Assembly: GCA_000492175.2 (NCBI GenBank)
Contig: CP097573.1
Location: 1,798,001-1,862,000 of the forward strand
Origin: Firmicutes bacterium ASF500
GTDB taxonomy: Bacteria; Bacillota; Clostridia; Oscillospirales; Oscillospiraceae
Reading direction: 5' to 3'
Length of the DNA: 64,000 nucleotides
Shown: piece by piece, positions 7,586 to 15,315 of the stretch
Numbering within the stretch: the stretch's first letter is position 1
How the letters are laid out: each line of letters starts with the position of its first letter
The notes under the pieces: generated by a model
Told to the model about the DNA's origin: nothing
The model's database searches: none
What the model saw: the letters and a program-made list of their open reading frames with translations, nothing else
Translations under genes and position numbers: made by a program

Positions 7586-8470
7586 ATGACATTAAGGCAT
7601 CTCAAAATTTTCATCGCGGTCTGTGACACCGGGAGCATGACCGCCGCCGCGAAGGAGCTGTTTATCGCCCAGCCGGCTGTCAGCTTCGCGATTGCGGAGA
7701 TGGAGAATTACTATGGCCACAAGGTGTTCAACCGCATCTCCAACCGCCTGTATATCACGGAGGTGGGCAAGGTCCTCCTCCGCCACGCCCGGCAGATTGC
7801 CGCTCAGTTTGACGATATGGAGGCGGAGGTCCGGAACTGGAACAGCGCGGAAATCCTGCGGGTGGGCAGCAGCGTGAGCGTCAGCAGCACCTTCCTGCCC
7901 GGGCGGATCAAGGCCTTTCAGGGGGAGCACCCCGGTGTGACAGTCCAGGTATCGGTTAAAAACTCAGCGGAGATCGAGCAGCTGGTCGTAAACGACCAGC
8001 TGGATATGGCGCTGATCGACGGCCCCATCATCAACCGGCTGATCGCCTGCCACAAGGTGGGGGCCAGCGGCATGGTCTTCATCTGCCCGCCGGAGCACCC
8101 CTGGGCAGGCGGTACCATAGAGATCTCCGACCTGAATAATTGCAGCTTCATCGTGCGGGAGCGGGAGTCCATGGAGCGCCGGCTTCTGGAAAAGCTGTTT
8201 CAGCACAATAAGATTAAGGTCAACGTGGTGTGGCAGAGCATCAGCATCGACGCGATCCTGAACGCGGTGTCCTCCGGCCTTGGCGTCGCCGCGGTATCCG
8301 GTGTGTTTGCCGAGGAGCGCCTGCGGGCCGGGGCGGTCAGCCAATTCCATGTACAAGGGGTGCATCTAAGCCGGGAAAGCTTTATCATTTACCCGCAAAA
8401 CAAGGCCCTGGACGACCTGGAACAGGACTTTTTAAGGCTGTGCGTCGATCCCTTTCACCCGTCCCCATGA
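7586..8470 (+). CDS. LysR-family transcriptional regulator
   Basis: 294 residues: N-terminal winged HTH (MTLRHLKIFIAVCDTGSMTA, then KELFIAQPAVSFAIAEME) followed by a periplasmic-binding-like effector domain (LRVGSSVSVSSTFLPGRIKA). I chose ATG at 7586 because the homology begins there and AAAGGATGG lies upstream; an earlier ATG at 7523 adds 21 unlikely residues. It is divergent from the M20-like/DUF3604/NhaC operon, so it most likely senses that pathway's substrate and activates the operon. The ligand is unknown. Confidence 0.9.
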   Translation: MTLRHLKIFIAVCDTGSMTAAAKELFIAQPAVSFAIAEMENYYGHKVFNRISNRLYITEVGKVLLRHARQIAAQFDDMEAEVRNWNSAEILRVGSSVSVSSTFLPGRIKAFQGEHPGVTVQVSVKNSAEIEQLVVNDQLDMALIDGPIINRLIACHKVGASGMVFICPPEHPWAGGTIEISDLNNCSFIVRERESMERRLLEKLFQHNKIKVNVVWQSISIDAILNAVSSGLGVAAVSGVFAEERLRAGAVSQFHVQGVHLSRESFIIYPQNKALDDLEQDFLRLCVDPFHPSP

Positions 8471-8483
8471 TCCCCATCCCTCT

Positions 8484-8522
8484 CCCCCGGCGCGGTTCTT
8501 CCGCGCCGGGGGCCTTGCTTTT
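8484..8522 (+). terminator. Terminator after LysR gene
   Basis: CCCCCGGCGCGG (8484-8495), loop TTCTT, CCGCGCCGGGGG (8501-8512), then a T-rich tail. Confidence 0.8.
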
Positions 8523-8585
8523 ACCGGAGATTTTACAGATTATTCATCTGTTTTGTGGTATGCTATTGAAAAAGGGGCGATGAAC

Positions 8586-9740
8586 ATGACCAACAAACAA
8601 CTCACATGGCGGCAGCGGGGAGAGCTCTGGCTGCGTCTGGGCCTCCGGCTGGTGCTGACGGCTCTGGCGGTGTGGCTTCTGGCCCGGTTTGGGCGGCGGA
8701 CCCTCTCCCTGTTCGCCCCCTTCCTCTTCGCCCTGGTGGCCGCCGTCCTACTCAACCCCCTGATTAAGCGCCTGCAAAGGCTTTTGGGCTGGAACCGGCA
8801 GCTGCTGTCCGCCCTGGTGCTGCTCCTGCTCTTCGGACTGCTGGGGGGCGGGCTGGCCCTGCTGGTCTACGCCGCCGCCGGGCAGCTGGTCTCCCTGGCT
8901 CAGAACTGGAGCGTCCTGGTGGACAGCCTCCAGGCCGCTATGGACCAGCTGGAGGCCCTCTTCGCCCGCTTCCTCACCCTGGTGCCCCCTCAGATTACCG
9001 AGATCGTGGAGCGGACCGGGGACCAGCTGTTTCAGTGGCTGTCCGACGTAGCCCCCGGCGTCCTGGCCGACCTGGGCCGGGAGGCCGGGGAGAAGGCCAT
9101 GGGCCTGCCCTCCTTCCTGGTGGCCCTGGTCATCTTTGTCATGGCCACCTTCCTCCTCACCGCCGACTACCCCTACCTCCGCAGCCGGGCCGTCCAGCAC
9201 CTGGACGAGGGGCCGCTCCGCTTCCTGGACCAGGTGCGCGCCACCGCGCTAGGGGCCTTTGGAGGGTACCTCAAGGCGGAATTTCTCCTGTCGGTGGGGG
9301 TATTCTTCATCCTGCTCATTGGCTTTTTTCTCACCGGACAGCCCTACGGCCTGCTGCTGGCCCTGGGTCTGGCGGTGATGGACTTCATTCCCATCATCGG
9401 GGCGGGCACCGTCATGGTCCCCTGGGCCTTCATCGCCCTGTTCACCGGCGACCTGCCCGCCGCCGTGGAGCTGATGGCCATCTGGGGGGTGATCGCCCTG
9501 TTCCGCCGGGTGATGGAGCCCAAGTTCGTGGGCGACCAGACCGGGCTGTCCCCCCTGCTGTCCCTGGTGTCCATCTACGTGGGCATGAAGCTGGCCGGGG
9601 TGGCTGGTATGATTCTGGGGCCGGTGGTCCTGCTGGTGATCCTCAATCTGGCCGGGATGGGCATGCTCCGGGGCCTGCGCCTGGACCTGGAGGCCGCCGC
9701 CCGGGATATCGCCGCCATTTTGAGCGTCCGGCCCGGCTGA
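8586..9740 (+). CDS. ytvI: AI-2E family / YtvI-like sporulation membrane protein
   Basis: 384 residues with seven to eight predicted membrane segments and the family landmark GFFLTGQPYGLLLALGLAVM followed by DFIPIIGAGTVMVPWA. In spore formers this branch is called YtvI, a sporulation integral membrane protein; related AI-2E members are transporters or exporters. I placed the start at ATG 8586, eight bases after AAAGGGG; the ATG at 8580 is too close to that site. The upstream region has an extended -10 (TGGTATGCT, 8557-8565), also found before gdhA. Monocistronic; the next feature is an IS inserted 57 bp downstream. Confidence 0.82.
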   Translation: MTNKQLTWRQRGELWLRLGLRLVLTALAVWLLARFGRRTLSLFAPFLFALVAAVLLNPLIKRLQRLLGWNRQLLSALVLLLLFGLLGGGLALLVYAAAGQLVSLAQNWSVLVDSLQAAMDQLEALFARFLTLVPPQITEIVERTGDQLFQWLSDVAPGVLADLGREAGEKAMGLPSFLVALVIFVMATFLLTADYPYLRSRAVQHLDEGPLRFLDQVRATALGAFGGYLKAEFLLSVGVFFILLIGFFLTGQPYGLLLALGLAVMDFIPIIGAGTVMVPWAFIALFTGDLPAAVELMAIWGVIALFRRVMEPKFVGDQTGLSPLLSLVSIYVGMKLAGVAGMILGPVVLLVILNLAGMGMLRGLRLDLEAAARDIAAILSVRPG

Positions 9741-9797
9741 CCTCCGGCGGCTGTTCACAAATTCCTCAAATTTCTCCGGCACAATTCAAAAATATAT

Positions 9798-10785
9798 TGT
9801 GGTTATCCCTTTTAATCAGCCAGAGGAAAAGGCCGGATTATGGGATATGCCGGAGAATATAATCAGGCCATGAACCCAAAAAGGAGGGAAAGGGTCATGG
9901 CAAAGAGTAAGCGGTATCCTCTGGGAACTTTCATGAAAGAGTTTTCCAACGAGGCAAAATGCCGGGAGTACCTGGCAAATCTGCGGTGGCCGGGCGGGTT
10001 TGTCTGCCCTAAATGCGGCTGTCACCACGCTTGCCTGCTATCCAACGGCCGGTATCAATGTGCTGAGTGCCACCACCAGAACTCAGTGACAGCGGGAACG
10101 GTGCTCCATAGGACCCATATGCCGCTGACGCAGTGGTTTTTGGCATTCTACTTTGTCAGCCAGGATAAGCGGGGCATCTCAGCCGTTGCGCTGATGTCGG
10201 TGCTGGGAACGACTTATAAAACCGCATGGTATATGCTCATGCGTATCCGTACCGCTATGGGTCAGCGGGACAAAATCCATCAGCTCAATGGGACCATTGA
10301 ATTTGACGACACCTACTTTGGCGGGCCAACTGTTGGGAAAAAACGGGGCCGGGGTACGGAAAAGGCGAAGGTTTTTGTGGCTGTGTCTTTGGATGAGAGT
10401 GGAAATCCTCTCTATACCAAGATGCGGGTCACGCAGAATATCAAGCGGACCTCTGTCAAAAAATTTGCCCAAGCTGCGTTTGTCCAGGGCAGTACGATCC
10501 ACAGTGACGGTTACGGGAGTTATATCCCGGCTCTGGAGGGCTATGCCCATGAGCACAAACCCTACGCCCCCCATTCGGGCCTGCTCCATTGGCTGCACAT
10601 CGTAATCAGTAACGCCAAGGCGTTCATCCTGGGTACTTACCATGGCCTGCCTAAAAAGCACCTCCAAGCCTACCTTGACGAATATTGCTTCCGCTTTAGC
10701 CGCCGTGACTTTGGCCCCCGCCTCCTGGAGCGCCTGGTCTTAGCTATTGGTGCTTCTGCTTGGCTGAGTTAAAGGGATAACCACA
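9798..10785 (+). mobile_element. Intact IS1595-family insertion sequence
   Basis: 988 bp. The ends are inverted repeats starting TGTGGTTATCCCTTT on the left (9798) and its complement ending at 10785; 25 bp align with two mismatches. The element is bounded by an 8-bp direct repeat AAATATAT at 9790-9797 and 10786-10793, the duplication length expected for IS1595. One transposase gene fills it. Perfect target duplication and intact gene imply a recent insertion between ytvI and the HtrA gene. Confidence 0.92.
9897..10772 (+). CDS. IS1595-family transposase
   Basis: 291 residues. An N-terminal zinc ribbon (CPKCGCHHAC ... CAECHHQN) is followed by the ISXO2-like DDE domain: EFDDTYFGG, HSDGYGSY and HIVISNAKAFILGTYHG give the D-D-N/K type catalytic motif of the family. 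ATG at 9897 has AAAGGAGGGAAAGGGTC before it; earlier ATGs in frame at 9840 and 9870 precede that ribosome site. The gene is intact and lies between matching terminal repeats, so the element is probably still mobile. Confidence 0.93.
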   Translation: MAKSKRYPLGTFMKEFSNEAKCREYLANLRWPGGFVCPKCGCHHACLLSNGRYQCAECHHQNSVTAGTVLHRTHMPLTQWFLAFYFVSQDKRGISAVALMSVLGTTYKTAWYMLMRIRTAMGQRDKIHQLNGTIEFDDTYFGGPTVGKKRGRGTEKAKVFVAVSLDESGNPLYTKMRVTQNIKRTSVKKFAQAAFVQGSTIHSDGYGSYIPALEGYAHEHKPYAPHSGLLHWLHIVISNAKAFILGTYHGLPKKHLQAYLDEYCFRFSRRDFGPRLLERLVLAIGASAWLS

Positions 10786-10890
10786 AAATATATTTGTTTT
10801 TCTTCATGCTTTTTTCATATTTTGGAGTTATGATAGGCACAGCTCAAGGGAACACCTAACATAAATCCGTTTCGGAAGGAGCGTTTTACT

Positions 10891-12279
10891 ATGGACGAAT
10901 TCAACTTCTATAACAGCGAAAACGACGGCTACCGGGGCAGTCTCGGCGGCTATACAGACCCGGAGCCCACAGTCCCTGTCACCCCGTTTCAGACCGGCCC
11001 GCAGCCTCCCAAACGGAAAAAGGGGGGCGCGGGCAGGGCGATTGCCCTGGTGCTGGCCTGCGCCATCGCCGGAGGGGGCGCGGGGGTGGGCGGGGCCTAC
11101 CTCTATACCCACAACATGGCCCCCCAAAGTTCCACCGTCATCCATGAGGAGGACCGGCCCCAGGTCCGTACAGTAGTCAACACCAACAGCGGCCAGCCTA
11201 TGACCCCGGAGCAGCTCTACGCCGCCAACCTGGCCTCCTGCGTGGGTATCACGGTGAACACCACCCAGAATATCTGGGGGCAGACCACCACCTCCGCCGC
11301 CTCGGGCTCCGGCTTTGTCCTCAGTCAGGACGGCTACATCGCCACCAACTACCACGTCATTGAGGAGGCGGCCGAGGACAAGAGCGGCTCCGTCACCATC
11401 GAGGTCTCCTTCGCCAACGGCGACAAGTACGACGCCAAGCTCATCGGCGGGGAGAAGGACAACGACGTGGCCGTGCTGAAGATCGAGGCCAGCGGCCTCA
11501 CCCCCGTCACCCTGGGGGACAGCTCCAAGCTGGTGGTGGGCGAGGCGGTCTACGCCATCGGCAACCCCCTGGGCGAGCTGACCTACTCCCTCACCGACGG
11601 CATCGTCTCCGCCCTGGACCGGCTCATCACCACCGGGGACAACGGAAGCAGCGCCACCCTCAATGTGCTCCAGACCAACTGCGCCATCAACCCGGGAAAC
11701 TCCGGCGGGCCGCTGTTTGACAGCTACGGCAACGTCATCGGCATCACCACCGCCAAGTACACCCAATCCTCCTCCGGCGTCAACGCCGAGGGCCTGGGCT
11801 TCGCCCTGCCCATCAACGACGTGAAAAATATCCTGTCCGACATCATCGAGCACGGCTATGTCACCGGAAAGCCCTATATGGGGATTACGGTGGACAGCGT
11901 CTCCTCCGAGGCTCAGCGCTACGGCGTCTCCGCCGGCGCGGTGGTCGTCTCTGTGGCCGACGGCTCCTGCGCTCAGAAGGCGGGCCTCCAGGCCAACGAC
12001 ATCATCACCGCCATCGACGACACCGCCATCGACTCCTCCCCCGCGCTCACCGCCGCCCTGGCCACCGGCTACAAGGCCGGCGACACCGCCACCCTCACCG
12101 TCATCCGCAGTCAGCAGGAAATCAAGCTGACCATCACCTTCGACGAGAAGAACGCCCAGACCGAGGCCAACAACCAGATTCAGCAGAACAACCAGCAGCA
12201 ACAGCAGCAGCCCAGCCAGGGCAATCAGGACAACGGCTATTACTATCAGTGGCCCTTCGGGAATATGTTCCCGTGGTAA
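10891..12279 (+). CDS. htrA: HtrA/DegP-like membrane-anchored serine protease
   Basis: 462 residues. A 48-residue cytoplasmic tail is followed by one membrane segment (about 49-72), a trypsin-like domain with triad His155 (NYHV), Asp192 (NDVAVLK) and Ser271 (GNSGGPLF), one PDZ domain (about 330-425) and a Gln/Asn-rich tail ending in WPFGNMFPW. HtrA proteases degrade or refold misfolded exported proteins at the outer face of the membrane. ATG at 10891 follows GGAAGGAGCGTTTTACT. The IS1595 element ends 105 bp upstream and may have displaced upstream promoter sequence; a TATGAT at 10829-10834 remains as possible -10. Confidence 0.93.
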   Translation: MDEFNFYNSENDGYRGSLGGYTDPEPTVPVTPFQTGPQPPKRKKGGAGRAIALVLACAIAGGGAGVGGAYLYTHNMAPQSSTVIHEEDRPQVRTVVNTNSGQPMTPEQLYAANLASCVGITVNTTQNIWGQTTTSAASGSGFVLSQDGYIATNYHVIEEAAEDKSGSVTIEVSFANGDKYDAKLIGGEKDNDVAVLKIEASGLTPVTLGDSSKLVVGEAVYAIGNPLGELTYSLTDGIVSALDRLITTGDNGSSATLNVLQTNCAINPGNSGGPLFDSYGNVIGITTAKYTQSSSGVNAEGLGFALPINDVKNILSDIIEHGYVTGKPYMGITVDSVSSEAQRYGVSAGAVVVSVADGSCAQKAGLQANDIITAIDDTAIDSSPALTAALATGYKAGDTATLTVIRSQQEIKLTITFDEKNAQTEANNQIQQNNQQQQQQPSQGNQDNGYYYQWPFGNMFPW

Positions 12280-12287
12280 ATTCTCTC

Positions 12288-12317
12288 TTGCAAAGGCAGG
12301 CAATGGTATGTTATAAT
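12288..12317 (+). promoter_or_regulatory. Promoter of candidate antitoxin RNA
   Basis: TTGCAA (12288-12293), 18-nt spacer, perfect TATAAT (12312-12317). It starts just after the htrA stop codon and points into a 90-nt gene-free stretch that ends at a strong terminator. Confidence 0.7.
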
Positions 12318-12323
12318 TGTATC

Positions 12324-12414
12324 GGCGAAAGCCAAACTGATAACGATCCAGTTTAACCCACCGCAAAAAAGCGGCCCCCGGAAGAGGTTGGAGCTCTCCG
12401 GAGGGCCGCTTTTG
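12324..12414 (+). ncRNA. Candidate type I antitoxin RNA (RNA II-like)
   Basis: A transcript from the promoter at 12288-12317 to the terminator at 12365-12414 would be about 90 nt and has no plausible ORF. It contains TAACGATCCAGT (12341-12352) and ACCCACC (12356-12362). The same two words occur on the plus strand at 12506-12517 and 12524-12530, which is the start-codon and Shine-Dalgarno region of the minus-strand peptide gene. The RNA is therefore perfectly complementary to the peptide mRNA over 12 + 7 nt at its translation start, and also overlaps its 3' end at the shared terminator. This matches the organisation of par/RNA II-Fst. Function is inferred. Confidence 0.65.
12365..12414. terminator. 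Bidirectional terminator shared by antitoxin RNA and toxin mRNA
   Basis: AAAAAAGCGGCC (12365-12376) pairs with GGCCGCTTTT (12404-12413); inner arms CCCGGA and TCCGGAGG extend the stem. U-tracts follow the stem in both directions. It also lies downstream of htrA. Confidence 0.85.
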
Positions 12415-12425
12415 CTGTGACGGGC

Positions 12426-12521
12426 TTACTGTTCCCCGCTGCGTCTGTCAAGCCACCTACTCACATAGTTGGAGACTACGTTCGCTGCGACAGACACCAT
12501 AAAAGTAACGATCCAGTCCAT
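12426..12521 (-). CDS. Candidate Fst/Ldr-like type I toxin peptide (31 aa)
   Basis: 31 residues: MDWIVTFMVSVAANVV forms one membrane helix, then a polar tail SRWLDRRSGEQ. ATG at 12521 is preceded by an excellent ribosome site (GGAGGAGGTGGGTGT). A strong promoter lies at 12568-12596. Size, single N-terminal helix and charged tail with SRxLD resemble the Fst/Ldr family of membrane-damaging toxins of type I toxin-antitoxin loci (resemblance judged from memory). The convergent RNA at 12324-12414 has two direct repeats complementary to the start and Shine-Dalgarno regions. Alternative reading: a small regulatory membrane protein of unknown role. Too short for most gene callers, so likely unannotated. 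Confidence 0.7.
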   Translation of the reverse strand: MDWIVTFMVSVAANVVSNYVSRWLDRRSGEQ

Positions 12522-12567
12522 ACACCCACCTCCTCCTGCTGCCGGTGTCGGTGGGGACAGCGCATAA

Positions 12568-12596
12568 ATTATAGCAAAATACGACAGAAACTACAA
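12568..12596 (-). promoter_or_regulatory. Promoter of candidate toxin gene
   Basis: On the minus strand TTGTAG (12596-12591), 17-nt spacer and perfect TATAAT (12573-12568). The predicted start near 12561 gives a 5' leader of about 40 nt before the ATG at 12521. Confidence 0.75.
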
Positions 12597-12669
12597 GTCG
12601 TAGAGAAAAGAGTCCCTTTTGAAATAAGTGTTGTTGGAATATAACTTCGGCGATTTCTACAGAGGAACA

Positions 12670-12698
12670 TTGCTATGACAGATGCCCTGTGTTATAAT
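12670..12698 (+). promoter_or_regulatory. Promoter of cupin gene
   Basis: TTGCTA (12670-12675), 17-nt spacer, perfect TATAAT (12693-12698), 37 bp before the cupin start codon. Confidence 0.65.
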
Positions 12699-12734
12699 CA
12701 GTTCGATAAATCGGGATTTGAACAGGAGAAGTAT

Positions 12735-13082
12735 ATGATACAAAAAGTAAATTTGAAAGAGAATGTAAATGCGATTGATGGTCTGTTCCTCTATAAAAGA
12801 GTAGGTACATTGAATAACCATATGTTAAATGTGTTGCAAGCGGAACATAGAACTTTAGATTTTCATATACACAAAAATTCTGATGAACTTTTCTACTGTA
12901 TTGAGGGAGAATTTGATATTGAGTTTGAGGACGGATTAACACATTTATGTGAGGGAGATTTTATAATAATTCCTAAAGGAACAAAACATCGTCCAATATG
13001 TAACGAATTGGTCAAATGCCTGTTGATTGAAGTTGAGGGAACTCTCAATCAAGAAAATACGGGTGGAACATACACAGAGTAG
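12735..13082 (+). CDS. Single-domain cupin protein
   Basis: 115 residues with the cupin beta-barrel motifs: HIHKNSDELFYCIEGEFDIE (motif 1, metal ligands His, His, Glu) and GDFIIIPKGTKHRP (motif 2, second His). Such proteins bind a metal and may be enzymes or small-molecule sensors; the substrate cannot be told. I chose ATG at 12735 because CAGGAG lies 6 bp upstream; an in-frame ATG at 12675 overlaps the promoter. The gene is AT-rich (about 36% GC) in a window near 60%, a sign of recent transfer. Monocistronic. Confidence 0.85.
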   Translation: MIQKVNLKENVNAIDGLFLYKRVGTLNNHMLNVLQAEHRTLDFHIHKNSDELFYCIEGEFDIEFEDGLTHLCEGDFIIIPKGTKHRPICNELVKCLLIEVEGTLNQENTGGTYTE

Positions 13083-13137
13083 GCAGATATAGTAGCGACA
13101 ACTTAAAATTGTGGTTTACTATAACTTCCAGTTTATC

Positions 13138-13167
13138 GGGTAGTCATCCACTAGTGAATGACTACCC
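13138..13167. repeat. Inverted repeat downstream of cupin gene
   Basis: GGGTAGTCAT (13138-13147) and ATGACTACCC (13158-13167), perfect 10-bp stem with a 10-nt loop. It may terminate the cupin transcript, though no T-run follows. The 233-bp gap to the helicase gene otherwise holds only a promoter. Confidence 0.5.
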
Positions 13168-13251
13168 ACTTTGAATATCTTGACGAATGGTTTAGCAAAT
13201 CCGCATTCGGCAACACCAATCTGAAAAGGGAGAGAAAAGATATGCAGGGGA

Positions 13252-13279
13252 TAGACAATCCCGAAAAATTAGGTATAAT
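13252..13279 (+). promoter_or_regulatory. Promoter of DEAD-box helicase operon
   Basis: TAGACA (13252-13257), 16-nt spacer, perfect TATAAT (13274-13279); GAGGG follows before the ATG at 13316. Confidence 0.65.
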
Positions 13280-13315
13280 ATAAGGTGATAGAATATATAG
13301 AAGAGGGATACAACT

Positions 13316-14497
13316 ATGGAAATCAACGGACAAACTGTCAGCGGCTCGGGCCGCTACGACGAGATGGGCCTCTCACCGGAGCTGATGCGGGCCATTGAGA
13401 AGAAGGGCTATGTGGAGGCCACCCCCATCCAGACCGGGGCCATACCCCACTTTATGGACTGGAAGGATGTCATCGCCAAGGCCCCCACCGGGACGGGCAA
13501 GACCTTCGCCTTCGGCATTCCCATGGTGGAGCACACCGACCCGGCGGCAACCGATGTCACTGGCCTGGTGCTGGCCCCCACCCGGGAGCTGGCCATTCAG
13601 ATTCAGGACGAGCTCCGGGACCTGTGCGCTTTTAAAGAGGGGGTCCGGGTGGTCTGCCTCTACGGCGGCCAGCCCATCAACACCCAGATCAACCAGCTGA
13701 AAAAACGGCCCCAGATCGTGGTGGCAACCCCTGGCCGGCTAATGGACCACATGAAGCGGCGCACCGTCCGGCTGGACAAGGTGGAGACGGTGGTGCTGGA
13801 CGAGGCCGACCGGATGCTGGACATGGGCTTCGTCCGGGACGTGACCCACATTCTGGACCAGATGCCCAAGCGGAAAAACCTGGGCATGTTCTCGGCCACC
13901 ATCTCCCGGGAGGTGCTGGACATCTCCTGGGTCTACCAGCGGGAGCCGGTGGAGATCACCGTCCAGGCCGACCAGGAGAACCGGCCCGACATCGCCCAGT
14001 ACCGCCTGGACGCCGACCGGGGGGAGAAGGCGGACATCATGGCCCGTCTGCTGGAGATGGGGGACTATGAGCGGGTCATCGCCTTCTGCAACACCAAGAA
14101 CATGACCGACCGGCTGGCCGGACTTTTGGAGATGCGGGGCATCTCCTGCGAGGCCATCCACGGCGACATCACCCAGTCCCTCCGGGAGAAGACCCTGCAA
14201 AAATTCCGGGACGGCAAGCTGCGCGTGCTGGCCGCCACCGACGTAGCCGCCCGGGGGCTGGATATTGACGACGTGGACGCGGTATTCAACTACGATGTGC
14301 CCGACGAGAACGAGTACTATATCCACCGCATTGGCCGCACCGGCCGGGCCAAGCGCCACGGGGTGGCCTTCTCCCTGGTGGCCTCCATCTCCGAGGGCCT
14401 GCGGCTGGACGACATCGTCAAGTCCACCGGCAGTCAAATTCGGACCGTCTATTTTAATGAAAAGGGCGACCTGGTGGCCGCCGCGGAGAACCAATGA
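13316..14497 (+). CDS. DEAD-box ATP-dependent RNA helicase
   Basis: 393 residues covering the helicase core: Q motif (ATPIQTGAIP), Walker A APTGTGKT (56-63), PTRELA, VLDEADRML (DEAD at 162-165), SAT (193-195), then ATDVAARGLDI and HRIGRTGR in the second RecA domain. There is almost no C-terminal extension, unlike CsdA/DbpA types, so substrate specificity is unclear. DEAD-box proteins unwind RNA duplexes in ribosome assembly or RNA decay. ATG at 13316 follows AGAGGG. It overlaps the next gene by 4 bp (ATGA). Confidence 0.93.
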   Translation: MEINGQTVSGSGRYDEMGLSPELMRAIEKKGYVEATPIQTGAIPHFMDWKDVIAKAPTGTGKTFAFGIPMVEHTDPAATDVTGLVLAPTRELAIQIQDELRDLCAFKEGVRVVCLYGGQPINTQINQLKKRPQIVVATPGRLMDHMKRRTVRLDKVETVVLDEADRMLDMGFVRDVTHILDQMPKRKNLGMFSATISREVLDISWVYQREPVEITVQADQENRPDIAQYRLDADRGEKADIMARLLEMGDYERVIAFCNTKNMTDRLAGLLEMRGISCEAIHGDITQSLREKTLQKFRDGKLRVLAATDVAARGLDIDDVDAVFNYDVPDENEYYIHRIGRTGRAKRHGVAFSLVASISEGLRLDDIVKSTGSQIRTVYFNEKGDLVAAAENQ

Positions 14498-15081
14498 CCA
14501 ACAAGCCCTCCCACCTCTGGCTGGATCTGTTCGCCTGCTTCCTGATTCCCGCCTACACCCTGCTCTTCGCCGGGAGCACCGCCTGGTTCGGTACCAACTT
14601 TTCGGTTATCGCCGTCCTGGGGCCCGACCACTACCGGGGCTTTGTCTACTGGGGCCTGCTGGCCGGAGGATACTTTTTCGTCATGCTCAGCAAGCTGGCC
14701 TTTGTCCTCCCCCGGCGGAGCGCCCGGGCGCTGGTCCGGCTGATTACGGTGTGCGCCGTGCTGGCCCTGGCCTACGCCGTGGCCATCCCCTATCTGCCAA
14801 AGTATTTTCCAAAATACGCCACCCTCCACGTACTGCTGGCCGCCGGGGCCTGCGTCCTTCTGATGCTGGCCCTGCTGGTGGTCCTGACGGCCCTGCGCCC
14901 CACGGACCCAGAGCGCTGGAGCAGGCCCCTCCGCCTCTGGGGCCTCATTGTCGCGGGGTGCGCCGTGCTGTTTCTCATCCCCATGATGGTGTCCACCGCA
15001 TTGGAGGTCTTTTTCACCATCTCCGCCGCCCTCCTCACCCGGAAGGTATGGCTGCTGTCGAAAACCGACAAAAATTTATAG
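14494..15081 (+). CDS. Hypothetical polytopic membrane protein
   Basis: 195 residues with about six hydrophobic segments (for example AYTLLFAGSTAWFG, VLALAYAVAIPYLP, VLLMLALLVVLTAL, GCAVLFLIPMMV) and a short basic C-terminus. I recognise no family. ATG at 14494 overlaps the helicase stop by 4 bp (ATGA), so translation is coupled and the two genes form an operon ending at the hairpin at 15108. Confidence 0.75.
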   Translation: MTNKPSHLWLDLFACFLIPAYTLLFAGSTAWFGTNFSVIAVLGPDHYRGFVYWGLLAGGYFFVMLSKLAFVLPRRSARALVRLITVCAVLALAYAVAIPYLPKYFPKYATLHVLLAAGACVLLMLALLVVLTALRPTDPERWSRPLRLWGLIVAGCAVLFLIPMMVSTALEVFFTISAALLTRKVWLLSKTDKNL

Positions 15082-15107
15082 CCCCGCCGGGGTTCAAACT
15101 GCAAAAT

Positions 15108-15138
15108 GCGCCGAAGGACTGCTCCTCCGGCGCGCTTT
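15108..15138 (+). terminator. Terminator after membrane protein gene
   Basis: GCGCCG (15108-15113) pairs with CGGCGC (15128-15133), followed by a short T-run. Confidence 0.6.
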
Positions 15139-15242
15139 CCTGTACAAAAAAATTTCACCCAGGCGCTTCCCAAAACTTTTTCGAAAAGTTTGGAAAACCG
15201 TCAATTCCTCCAGAAAACACCCAATACTATGCAGCCTGCATA

Positions 15243-15270
15243 TTGTAATTTATTTTTTGATGGCTATACT
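15243..15270 (+). promoter_or_regulatory. Promoter of lipoprotein gene
   Basis: TTGTAA (15243-15248), 16-nt spacer, TATACT (15265-15270), in an AT-rich stretch 46 bp before the start codon. Confidence 0.5.
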
Positions 15271-15315
15271 CTTATCCATGCCCAGCATATTATTTTTATA
15301 ATGGAGGTTACAAAC

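Noticed and set aside
10828..12366. 512-codon open frame on the minus strand opposite htrA
   Set aside because: Gly/Val/Asp-rich shadow typical of high-GC coding DNA; htrA on the plus strand has full homology and catalytic residues.
12417..12644. 75-codon plus-strand ORF over the toxin locus
   Set aside because: No ribosome site and no family features; the minus-strand 31-codon ORF has strong signals instead.
15106..15315. Upstream extension of the lipoprotein ORF to 15106
   Set aside because: It would place a terminator hairpin and promoter inside the gene and remove the lipoprotein signal from the N-terminus.
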